The position numbers and the translations under genes were made by a program. The notes under the pieces are model-generated. The model was not told where the DNA came from. It made no database searches and saw only the letters and a program-made list of their open reading frames with translations. From NCBI GenBank assembly GCA_024123955.1, contig CP099652.1, positions 3,410,001-3,474,000 on the forward strand: a stretch of 64,000 nucleotides of DNA. Direction: 5' to 3'. Positions 46,275-54,534 of the stretch are shown here, one piece after another. Source of the stretch: Oxalobacteraceae bacterium OTU3CINTB1. GTDB taxonomy: Bacteria > Pseudomonadota > Gammaproteobacteria > Burkholderiales > Burkholderiaceae_D. The number at the start of each line of letters is the position of its first letter. The stretch's first letter is position 1.

Positions 46275-48276
46275 AGCGATACCTGCGGCAGAGGCCGCGT
46301 CCCGCGATGTTCCCGATGAACCGGCAGGTCCCTTCCAGGACTGCCGCGATGTCGTGCATATCAGTCTGTTCTTCGATGGCACCGGCAACAATTTCGAAGC
46401 AGATATGTCGGAACAGAAGTGGAGCAATGTAGGACGGTTGATGGGGGCGATGCGCCAACAGGACAACGTGTACCCGATATATGTATCGGGCGTCGGTACC
46501 AAGTTCAACGGCACAGCCGGCAACTGGCTCGATGCGGCCGGGATATGGATTGAAGATCACATCGAAGGATTGGGCTTCGGCGGCGGTGGCGAGCGCAGGC
46601 TTCGACATGGCGAGGATGGGGTGAATGAGCGTTTGTTCGACGCGCTACTGGTTCAAGCGAAAGCGCAGGGACTCGAGGTGGAACAATATGCCGCAGCGGG
46701 AACCGCCAAGGGCATGGCCAAAGTCCACGAAGCGCTTGCGAAACACCGTTTGATCAAAATGATCGACATGTCCTTCTTCGGTTTTTCCCGCGGCGCGGCG
46801 CTGGCCCGGGCTTTTTCGCATCGTATCATCACGAAGTGCAAGCAAAACGGCACCGATTTGTTGCTTGAGAACTATCCGATGCGACCGAGTTTTCTTGGTA
46901 TTTTCGATACGGTCGCGTCGTTCGGCATTCCTGCGCACAATGTCCAGTTGCCATTCCGTGATCGTGAACTGGTCGTGTCGCCTTTGGTCGAACGCTGTGT
47001 CCACTATGTGGCGGCGCACGAAGTGCGCGTCGCGTTTCCGGTCGATCTAATCAGGAAGAACGGAAAGTTGGCTGGTGAATGGGTGGAGAATGTCTATCCT
47101 GGCGTGCACTCCGACGTGGGCGGCGGCTACGCTAAAAAAGACCAGCAGGTCAGTAACAATTACGCGCGCATTCCGATGCGCGACATGTTACGTGAGGCCG
47201 TTTTCAACGGCGTCAGAATGAAGAGCTATCGAGAAATTGAAAAGACCACGTATGCGCTCTTCCAGGAACGATTCGAATGTTTGCCTGAGACGGAGGCTGC
47301 CTATCGCGACTATATGGCCGCTTGCGGTGCCATGAGCGGCACTGTCGAAAATCAGATGAAACGTCACCTCGAAGTTTTTTATAGCGCTAGTGGAACCATC
47401 GATCGTCGAGGCATCGAAACTCCAGGCGATCGTAGCCGCGCGGACAGTACCTTCAAGTCGCTGGGTCCGAGGGGCATGGCATGGGAGGTAAACCGTTATC
47501 GCGAAGTGGCGAAAGCCGGGGAATGGATGCGGATCGGCGGTGTTTCCGTGAATAGCTACGCGCAATATCTCAAACTTGAAGACTGGCAGTTGTCAGCTTG
47601 GGATAAGCCGGCAAGCAACGGCGTGGTGAACTTCGTGTCGCAGTTCATCCACGATTCCAAAGTCGACTTCATCGGCAATATTGAGCCATTTAGCTACTTC
47701 AAGCCCAGGGGCGTGTGGGAATCGAACGTCAGTGTCTGGACCGAATGGGGTAACTGGGTCGTCGTCAAGAGCGATGCCGTGAGCAAAACGGTGGGCGACG
47801 CCTACGAGTCTGGCAAACAGCAGGTCGGCGAAGCGGTCGACGCCACCACCAAGGCCGCCAAGGACACCGCTGCGGCAGCCCAGCGCAAGGCCGAAGAGGC
47901 GGCGGAGTACACTAAACGTAAGGCGGAGGAGGCTGCAGCTTACACCCAGCGCAAAGCGAAGGAAGCGGCCGACTATGCGCGGCAAAAGGCCGATGAGGCG
48001 GCAGCAGCCGCCAAGCGGGCGTATGACGCCACCGCCAAGGCAGCGAATGACGCCGCCGAGGCCGCCCAGCACCAGGCGCAGGAGGCTGCCGCCTATGCGC
48101 GTCGGAAAGCGCAGGAGGCATCCGACGCGGTGGAGGGCGCCTATAACGCCACAACCAAGGCCGGCAGGGATGCGGCCGCTGCTGGGGCTAAGAAAATTGG
48201 TGATATCGAGGACGGAGCTGAGAGGTTGTATGACCGGGGTATGAACTGGATTAAGCGGACAGTTAAGGGACAGTAG
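46264..48276 (+). CDS. T6SS phospholipase effector, Tle1-like (DUF2235), with 11-residue-repeat tail
   Basis: 670 residues from the ATG at 46264. DUF2235 alpha/beta hydrolase core: HISLFFDGTGNN, the nucleophile elbow GFSRGAALARAF (Ser174), SFLGIFDTVASFG (Asp near 214) and VYPGVHSDVGGGY (His near 281), the Tle1 Ser-Asp-His triad. Tle1 enzymes hydrolyse phospholipids in the target periplasm. From ~539 to 640 the protein is a run of 11-residue amphipathic repeats (RKAEEAAEYTK, RKAEEAAAYTQ, RKAKEAADYAR...), not part of the usual catalytic domain. A short basic end follows. Encoded after vgrG2, the DUF4123 protein and the lipoprotein. Confidence 0.9.
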   Translation: MANEAIPAAEAASRDVPDEPAGPFQDCRDVVHISLFFDGTGNNFEADMSEQKWSNVGRLMGAMRQQDNVYPIYVSGVGTKFNGTAGNWLDAAGIWIEDHIEGLGFGGGGERRLRHGEDGVNERLFDALLVQAKAQGLEVEQYAAAGTAKGMAKVHEALAKHRLIKMIDMSFFGFSRGAALARAFSHRIITKCKQNGTDLLLENYPMRPSFLGIFDTVASFGIPAHNVQLPFRDRELVVSPLVERCVHYVAAHEVRVAFPVDLIRKNGKLAGEWVENVYPGVHSDVGGGYAKKDQQVSNNYARIPMRDMLREAVFNGVRMKSYREIEKTTYALFQERFECLPETEAAYRDYMAACGAMSGTVENQMKRHLEVFYSASGTIDRRGIETPGDRSRADSTFKSLGPRGMAWEVNRYREVAKAGEWMRIGGVSVNSYAQYLKLEDWQLSAWDKPASNGVVNFVSQFIHDSKVDFIGNIEPFSYFKPRGVWESNVSVWTEWGNWVVVKSDAVSKTVGDAYESGKQQVGEAVDATTKAAKDTAAAAQRKAEEAAEYTKRKAEEAAAYTQRKAKEAADYARQKADEAAAAAKRAYDATAKAANDAAEAAQHQAQEAAAYARRKAQEASDAVEGAYNATTKAGRDAAAAGAKKIGDIEDGAERLYDRGMNWIKRTVKGQ

Positions 48277-48300
48277 GGTGGTCTTCAACCTTCATAGGAT

Positions 48301-48540
48301 ATGGGCCACTACCCATCGATGAGCATATCGATTTGGCAAACTAAAGGTTGTGCCGCGTGCCGACATCTGTGGGAATCGGGCGGTCGGCCTCCGCAGTTAG
48401 CCACCAATTTAGAGCTCCACTCGCGTCTTTACCGTTGTACGACATGCCGGAGTTATTGGGAAGAGAACGAGCGTTACGCGGATGTGGTGCCGGAAAGCAC
48501 AGTACTGGCCGACTATCCGGATCTGATCCGAAAGTTGTGA
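48301..48540 (+). CDS. Small zinc-ribbon-like protein of unknown function
   Basis: 79 residues (or 73 from the ATG at 48319). Two Cys pairs, CAAC and CTTC, about 25 residues apart (KGCAACRHLWESG; LYRCTTCRSYWEENERYAD), fit a treble-clef/zinc-ribbon. No signal peptide. It lies 24 bp behind the phospholipase gene on the same strand, where small immunity or accessory proteins are common; the role is unknown. The start is uncertain because neither ATG has a well-spaced ribosome site. Confidence 0.55.
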   Translation: MGHYPSMSISIWQTKGCAACRHLWESGGRPPQLATNLELHSRLYRCTTCRSYWEENERYADVVPESTVLADYPDLIRKL

Positions 48541-48633
48541 TGAACTTTGACTGCGACAGGCACGGTACTTCTATATTGGCCTTACGGCGCGCTCGAGATG
48601 CTGTCCAAGTGGGCTGTGCCTGAATTATTGTAG

Positions 48634-49137
48634 TCAGCTAAATATGCCGCAGTTCTTGGGGCTCAAACCTTGAAACCCGTCCCTAAATAATCCCAAGCCT
48701 TGCGTTTTCGGACACTTCTTCAAAGCCTCGTCATCGGTATGATTTCGTTGCAGATAATACACTCCGATCGGTAGGTATGTTCGTTTGCTGGCTGGATTGA
48801 CCCTCTCAGATTGCCCCTCTCTCCAAGTCCTCGCGAGCGCCGCCACCCTGTCGTAAGACCCCTCGAACCCCAATTCTTTTAGGTCCTCATGGATCTGTTT
48901 CAGCGTGCGCCGCTGCTTACGCGACTTGGCCGCCCCGGTCTTGAGGAGCGCAGAAAGCTGGAACGCGTATTTGTCGATGGCGCGGGTGGAGCGCCGCTCA
49001 GTGTAGGCTGGCTCTATGGTTTCCAAGTGCAGGTAGCGCCGGACGGTATTTCTGGAGATGCCCAACCGCCTGGCTATCTCTCTCAATTGGATCTGGTCGC
49101 GAATGTGCCAGCGTCGAATAATGCCTAGTAGTGCCAC
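48634..49137 (-). pseudogene. Truncated IS21 transposase IstA
   Basis: The N-terminal ~120 residues match IstA: IIRRWHIRDQIQLREIARRL, GISRNTVRRYLHLETIEPAY, LKQIHEDLKELGFEGSYDRV. They include the helix-turn-helix but not the DDE catalytic core. The frame then continues ~45 residues into unrelated sequence (GVYYLQRNHTDDEALKKCPK) to a stop at 48634. Not functional. Confidence 0.8.
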
Positions 49138-49251
49138 GTCATCACTCCGATTCCCCGCTCAATGTCATGAGCAGGATTGTGTCTTAAACGTGGGTCAGAT
49201 TCGTTTGCAAATTATGCGGCAAAGTGGGTCAGATTTCGCTACAAATCGACA
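48634..49251 (-). mobile_element. IS21-family fragment (left end plus 5' part of istA)
   Basis: The terminus at about 49251 starts TGTCGATTTGTAGCGAAATC on the minus strand. It contains two copies of a TCTGACCCAC repeat (near 49184-49193 and 49224-49233), the multiple terminal repeats typical of IS21 elements. The istA gene follows but is cut short; no istB and no right end are present. It separates effector modules 2 and 3. Confidence 0.75.
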
Positions 49252-49373
49252 GCCGATCCCCCATAGGGTGCGGTGCGCACTATGTACTCGATGAAAGTAA
49301 CGGGTCTTTTAGAGACCGACAAGTCTCACCAAGTGATGAGCGTCTGGACGCGGCTTATACTCCAGCCTTTAGC

Positions 49374-49469
49374 CTAGGCTAAATTGCTTGGAATTCTATA
49401 GATTTTCCTGTCCTCACGGTCGAAAATGATCGGCTCGTCCTCGGGTCGACAGAGTTCCATGCTACGACA
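49374..49469 (-). pseudogene. Fragment of a second DUF6708-like immunity gene
   Basis: On the minus strand MELCRPEDEPIIFDREDRKI-YRI aligns to MELFRPYDEPIIFDRKNRRV-YRI in the intact gene just upstream (49482-50426). After YRI it reads five more codons and stops at 49374. Only this short core is left, showing that the immunity gene was once duplicated and then lost, possibly by the IS21 event next door. Confidence 0.65.
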
Positions 49470-49481
49470 GAGCTCCGATAT

Positions 49482-50426
49482 TTAATCTGAGGTAGGTAGC
49501 CCGACCGCCGCGTGAACCTCGCTCGACCAACTAATGGGACTTGATGTGATATAACTCAGCCATGAAAAAATCCCGAGCAGCGTTACGATAGGGAAGGAAA
49601 CCGGAAATATAAGAAATCCCAAAATGGTTACAAAGCGCGCATTTTTCCACCATTTTTTAAGATTGTCGCCATAAGGGCCTGTTCTGACCATGCACTCCAA
49701 AAACGTGGCAGGCTTTTGACTTACAGATACTGATTCTCCCGGCGGTAAATAAGGACCGCCATCTTCCATAAACCTTCGGATATGTTCATACATTGCAGGA
49801 ACGGTAACTTCGCCTAATTCCATACTATTGCCAATTGTAAAACTCTCCACGACGGCCGGATCTGTCCGGCTCTTCCGGGCATTGAAGACAAGCGCATGAA
49901 CACGACTGATAGTGGATGTGTTCGCAGTCACTACCGCGTGGTGTTCAGCTTCAATCCGGTCCCAGTCATAGGACGCTGAGGCCAACGGCCAGCTCTTCAG
50001 TAGCCCGTTCCACCCTGGTTCAACTACGCGATATATCCTATACACGCGTCTGTTCTTTCGATCAAATATAATTGGTTCGTCATAGGGGCGAAATAGTTCC
50101 ATGCGAATGCAGCGGAGAAAAAAATATATTGAAAATGTTCCGAACGAAAAAATAAAAATCAGGGACGAAATGAATATGAGTGGCTCTTTCATTCCTTCTG
50201 CGATAACGGGTAATAAGTCGAACGTAATGAAGGCCATAAAGGACAAGCACGTCAACCCTATCAGCGTGAGGACGCCGCGGCTGCCATCAGTGATTCCTTT
50301 GTATTCAATCGCATCCTTATAGATGTTTTTGATAAGGCCGAACGCGATTGCGGATTGACTCGCTGGCTGGTTTTTCGCAAAACGTTCAACTACATTAGAC
50401 ACATTTTTTGATACTGAAGAATCCAA
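49482..50426 (-). CDS. Membrane immunity-like protein (DUF6708-like) for the VasX-type effector
   Basis: 314 residues with about three hydrophobic segments: ~51-75 (GVLTLIGLTCLSFMAFITFD), ~85-107 (FISSLIFIFSFGTFSIYFFL) and ~268-295 (FVTILGFLIFPVSFPIVTLL). The middle holds MELFRPYDEPIIFDRKNRRV and WDRIEAEHHAVVTANTSTIS. DUF6708-type proteins are encoded next to colicin-like T6SS effectors. An inner-membrane location fits protection against a pore-former. It lies 90 bp downstream of the effector, same strand. Assigned from memory of the family. Confidence 0.7.
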   Translation of the reverse strand: MDSSVSKNVSNVVERFAKNQPASQSAIAFGLIKNIYKDAIEYKGITDGSRGVLTLIGLTCLSFMAFITFDLLPVIAEGMKEPLIFISSLIFIFSFGTFSIYFFLRCIRMELFRPYDEPIIFDRKNRRVYRIYRVVEPGWNGLLKSWPLASASYDWDRIEAEHHAVVTANTSTISRVHALVFNARKSRTDPAVVESFTIGNSMELGEVTVPAMYEHIRRFMEDGGPYLPPGESVSVSQKPATFLECMVRTGPYGDNLKKWWKNARFVTILGFLIFPVSFPIVTLLGIFSWLSYITSSPISWSSEVHAAVGLPTSD

Positions 50427-50516
50427 GATAACTTATTCCTTTGTTGTGCTCATGAGTAATGGCGATTCTTTGCGTTAGGAACACGCATTGTGGCGCAACT
50501 TGGTGCTTTACATTGG

Positions 50517-53500
50517 CTAATCACAATCCTTCTCCGACTCCTTGGTGTCCTTCGGTATCTTTGTAATAACCTCCTCTAGCGCTTTTTTTTCAGCTTGCCA
50601 ATCTCCTTTGGGGAACATGTCATCACGTTTTCCGGTAAAAATAATGCCGCCGTCCAGCCCAAAATAGCTCCTGCCCAGCCAAGCTTGGAGATCGTCGGGG
50701 GTAAGTAAAATAGCACCAACCTGGAAAGCTACACCTGCACCAAGCAAAATTAGGCCAATTCCCGAGACCGTTAGGGCCACCCCACCAACGGTTGCTAACA
50801 CCATATTCGCCCCCACCCGGACTGCGACCGTGCGAACGATAGCACCACCTACACCCCGTGCAACAAGTACTTCGGCAGCCGCACCACTTGTCAGTACAAA
50901 TGACGTGAGTCCAGTACCCGCTGATGCTAGAGCCGATAAAAAATATAGATCGCGTGACGTAGAGTTGCCCGAATCCTTCTGATCTCCGCTTTTCTTCATT
51001 GATGCGATGTAATTGATAGCACCACCGGCAAGACCAGTTGCAGCACCTAAGATTTTCAGGGCACCAATGCCCAAACTTTGTGCTACCGCAGCGGTGGCTG
51101 CTTGCTCACCAACCTTTCGAACCAGCCGGAGCTCGGCAAATACGGCGCCCATCTGTAAGGCTCCGCCGCTGAATCCGACCACACTGTCTAAGATCCCATA
51201 AGTCGCGTCAAGTTTGGCGCTATCTGAGCGGGCTCTTTTATGCGCTTCCATACCATTCCAAATGCCTATCGCTTGGATTACCATGCTTCCTAGGGCGAGC
51301 CGTGCATCCAAAGTCTTCGATAGCTCAACCAAATTAGCGCCGGCAGCAGTACGGTTTAAGGCTGGCAGCGCGTCGCGAATCAGATTTGTCGCTTTCCCGG
51401 CCAGCGTCGCCTGCTTCTGATAGAGAGTCAGAAAAGCTTCTTTGGATAAGACCGGGGCTTTACCCAGTGCCGCTGCCGCAGCCGTGGTTGTAGCCGCAGT
51501 GCCGATTTTTACTGCTCCATTTGTTGAGCTATGTGCGATGTCCGAGACGTTGCCGCCGGCCGCTTTAATTGCATCCGTATCCGTTAGCAAGGTTAGCGTG
51601 ACCATCCTGCCGGCAGCTCGATGCTGCTTGATTCTGCTTTTGCTGGCGCCAAGATCTTGGCCCGATCGCGCTGACATTATGGCCAGCGCTTCGTCCGCAC
51701 CCACTCTGAGCTTGATCAGCACAGGAAGTTTCGGCGCGTTTCCTTTTAACGCGCCCTCCACGGCTGTCTCCAACATCCTTTGAAACATTGTCAACGTTTG
51801 CAGTTTGGCCGCGACCTTGGTTGTGACAGGATTATCTGCCGCAATGGACAAGGCCGCGCCCGTCAATGCGCTGAGCTGACCAACACTGTAGAGTGCTAAG
51901 GCATGACCAATCCAGCCATAGGATTGCATGTGTGGTGCCGATCTGGCGAGCTCACTGTACCCTTTCAGTATGTCGAAGGTCTTGTCACGCATGCCGTCGG
52001 CACCGGGATCGCCTGTCAATTGCACGTGAGCGTCAGCGATCATACTGCTTTTGTTGCAGACAAACTTACGTAGCACAATAGCGTCATCGCTCGTAATCGG
52101 TTTCTCAAGCATAGCCACGTAGCGCTCTGTAACCTGGCCCGCAGTCATCGGCGCTGGGACATGAATCAGATTGCTTTCACGTGAGTAAGTCACCCGATCA
52201 ATGGGAGGCTTCGATGGTGAGGCTTGTGAATCCGGGTCAAAATGGCGCTTGAAGTAGGTAACAGTGTGAACATCTTCGGCGGCGCTGAACCAGTCTTCTT
52301 CCATTTTCCGGAGGGGATCGTAGTGCTCCTGCTTCATCCGGTTTTCGAAATTTTTGACCCATGCCGCGCGAGCTTCTTCGTCATGGTATTTCGCGAATTT
52401 GGACCAACTTGATGCTGCCTTCCGCTTTGTCCATTCCTGCGCCCGTTCCTCATGATCCGGGAAAAAGACCCATACCATCGGGACTGTTTTATCTCGGATT
52501 TGCATGCGCCGATTGATCGGCAAAATCACGCTGCGATCCTTTAATAGCTCAGCACCTTCCTCTGGGGTCATTTGTCTGTAGGTAGTGCCGGGCGGCCATT
52601 TCGTCTGTTGATATTCGGTTAGCGATCTGACTGGTGTGACCTGTTCGAAGCTAGCAGCATCGGCAGCATCGACATGGGATTTTTTTAATCCCAGAACCAC
52701 ATTGGAGCTATTCAGCGGATGAACGATCTCCGGTTTGGCAAATTCTCTTTTGATGGCCTCGTTCCTCCGCACGCGCAGTGAATTGAGTTCCGCAGCGATG
52801 CCTACCGGATCGCGTAACACCACCGCAACTTCTTTGCCGGCAGTTTTTGGATGCTTCGCAGCAGCAGCCGTCAATCCAGCCGCCAATTCATCAATGCTCT
52901 GCGCCACACTATTAAACGCAAAATCCTGCTCTGTCGAGCCGTCCATGGTGTAAGACTTCAATGCGCATTCGAGCACCTGTGCCTTAAGTTTTTGCGCGGT
53001 GGGCGTGAAAGTGTTCGGTCCGTTCCCTCTGAGGGAGACGTGCTGCATCACCGTTGCATCGCCACCGTTTTTCTTGCGCAAAGTGTCGTTCCAAAGGTTG
53101 GCGCTGTATGCGATCCAGATCTCAGCGATCTTGTCAGCTTGAGGGATGCTCAGTACCTTCATGCCTGTCGCGATGTGGACCGGTCGCTCGCAGGCGAAGG
53201 GCTCGCTCGGCTGGTCAAACAACGCATGTTCCTGCGGGAGGATATCGGCCTGCTCGGTCACCCGGTAGACCCGCCAGTGCGTCATTCGGGGTGGAGGGTT
53301 GGGAATGTAGACGTGCACATAGCCCGCGCGCAGCAGGCGCAGTCCGAAGCGGGCTTCGGTTGGCAGGCGAGAGGGCAACAGACCGGCGACAGACGCCGGT
53401 TCGGCGGCAACGCTTTGCGAGCCAGGGGCGAGTAGCAGCGGGCTTTTGGAGATGGGGCTAGGGCGCAGCAGCAGCAGCGAGAGCGAGCTTTTTTTGCATA

Positions 53501-53525
53501 CGTCGCAACCGGTAGTCGTGGCCAT
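50517..53525 (-). CDS. T6SS colicin-like effector, VasX/BTH_I2691 type
   Basis: 1002 residues. The N-terminus has the 'toxin VasX N-terminal' look: CDVCKKSSLSLLLLRPSPIS, LPTEARFGLRLLRAGYVHVY and a Trp/Tyr-rich WRVYRVTEQADILPQ. A long soluble middle follows. The last third (~800-960) is a set of hydrophobic helices (GVGGAIVRTVAVRVGANMVL, TVSGIGLILLGAGVAFQVGA), consistent with membrane insertion in the target. VasX-type effectors depolarise the inner membrane. Preceded by vgrG3 and an adaptor-like gene (19 bp), followed by a membrane immunity-like gene. Confidence 0.85.
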   Translation of the reverse strand: MATTTGCDVCKKSSLSLLLLRPSPISKSPLLLAPGSQSVAAEPASVAGLLPSRLPTEARFGLRLLRAGYVHVYIPNPPPRMTHWRVYRVTEQADILPQEHALFDQPSEPFACERPVHIATGMKVLSIPQADKIAEIWIAYSANLWNDTLRKKNGGDATVMQHVSLRGNGPNTFTPTAQKLKAQVLECALKSYTMDGSTEQDFAFNSVAQSIDELAAGLTAAAAKHPKTAGKEVAVVLRDPVGIAAELNSLRVRRNEAIKREFAKPEIVHPLNSSNVVLGLKKSHVDAADAASFEQVTPVRSLTEYQQTKWPPGTTYRQMTPEEGAELLKDRSVILPINRRMQIRDKTVPMVWVFFPDHEERAQEWTKRKAASSWSKFAKYHDEEARAAWVKNFENRMKQEHYDPLRKMEEDWFSAAEDVHTVTYFKRHFDPDSQASPSKPPIDRVTYSRESNLIHVPAPMTAGQVTERYVAMLEKPITSDDAIVLRKFVCNKSSMIADAHVQLTGDPGADGMRDKTFDILKGYSELARSAPHMQSYGWIGHALALYSVGQLSALTGAALSIAADNPVTTKVAAKLQTLTMFQRMLETAVEGALKGNAPKLPVLIKLRVGADEALAIMSARSGQDLGASKSRIKQHRAAGRMVTLTLLTDTDAIKAAGGNVSDIAHSSTNGAVKIGTAATTTAAAAALGKAPVLSKEAFLTLYQKQATLAGKATNLIRDALPALNRTAAGANLVELSKTLDARLALGSMVIQAIGIWNGMEAHKRARSDSAKLDATYGILDSVVGFSGGALQMGAVFAELRLVRKVGEQAATAAVAQSLGIGALKILGAATGLAGGAINYIASMKKSGDQKDSGNSTSRDLYFLSALASAGTGLTSFVLTSGAAAEVLVARGVGGAIVRTVAVRVGANMVLATVGGVALTVSGIGLILLGAGVAFQVGAILLTPDDLQAWLGRSYFGLDGGIIFTGKRDDMFPKGDWQAEKKALEEVITKIPKDTKESEKDCD

Positions 53526-53544
53526 GTGTATCTAAATCCTTAGT

Positions 53545-54534
53545 TCAATCAAATCGGGCGGTTTTCTCCGCCTGTTGTATTAATGTGATGAGGTCGCGGT
53601 GCAAAAAGCTCACCGGCTCGGCAGGCTCGCTTTCCGAACCTGGGTCGTCCAGCAGTTCTTGGATCGCCCGCAGCTTCGCCATCGATGGCCGCCACATCGC
53701 CAGCGCACCCCATACGGTGTCATCGACGTCGCTCTTGAAACGATGCGGCCATCGGAGCGCAGCATCCGCGGCGAGGAGGCGCGCCGTTTCGGCGGAGGAG
53801 TAGGTCGGCGGCGCTATCATGACATCGGTAAAGGTCGTCTCTCCGAGGTAGTGGGCCATCGCTCGATGCAGCATTTCGCCGGTAAGCATCCTTTGCCATT
53901 CAGTCTCGTCCAGGCGCAGTCGCTCGCGATGTTCGCCAGGCGACTGCAGCCGACACAGATCGCCACTGGGTTTTAAATAGGTCCAGCTCTGAAGGCGCCC
54001 GAATTGCACGGCAACACGGGTTTGGCCGGCGACGTGGCATAAGAGATCAAGCACCCGGCGATCGCCCAGGCGCAAGTAAGTCGCCTTGGTATTCGCATCG
54101 GTGTTGACTCGGCACATTTCCGCAACAAGCGTTCCGAGCTCCGTCCAGCGCATGCTGCTTTGCAGCCAGCCGCCGATGCGATGGGCTGAGCGGCCTGTTC
54201 CATCCAGGCCGCCAGACTGCGACGAGAGGCGCTCTTCTTCTGCGATGGCGAGTGTGACCTCCAGCAGCGGGTCGTCCGGTCCCAGCAGTTGAATCAGGTA
54301 AGGATGTTGATGCGCGGGCAGCGCAATGCTCTTGGCAAGCTCCACCGGGACGATGTCGCGCCCCCAACCTTGCATGCGTTGATCAGTCGCGTCTGATCGA
54401 GGCGCGGAGGTGCTGATGCCGGGCAGGGGCTCGCCAACCATCGGATCGACCAGCACAAACAGCGGTGTAACAGGATCGATGCTCGCACGTAGCTGAGCGA
54501 GCTTAGATTGCACTTGCGCCCCCCGTGGCGGCAT
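53545..54534 (-). CDS. Probable effector adaptor between VgrG3 and the VasX-like effector (divergent DUF4123-like)
   Basis: 329 residues, soluble. It opens like an adaptor (PVTPLFVLVDPMVGEPLPGI, then HQHPYLIQLLGPDDPLLEV, LGTLVAEMCRVN) but lacks clear DUF4123 signatures seen in the other two modules. The C-terminal half is helical with no catalytic motif. Position between spike and effector is the main argument for an adaptor. Its start overlaps the vgrG3 end by 32 bases; an internal GTG at 54513 is an alternative start. Confidence 0.6.
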   Translation of the reverse strand: MPPRGAQVQSKLAQLRASIDPVTPLFVLVDPMVGEPLPGISTSAPRSDATDQRMQGWGRDIVPVELAKSIALPAHQHPYLIQLLGPDDPLLEVTLAIAEEERLSSQSGGLDGTGRSAHRIGGWLQSSMRWTELGTLVAEMCRVNTDANTKATYLRLGDRRVLDLLCHVAGQTRVAVQFGRLQSWTYLKPSGDLCRLQSPGEHRERLRLDETEWQRMLTGEMLHRAMAHYLGETTFTDVMIAPPTYSSAETARLLAADAALRWPHRFKSDVDDTVWGALAMWRPSMAKLRAIQELLDDPGSESEPAEPVSFLHRDLITLIQQAEKTARFD

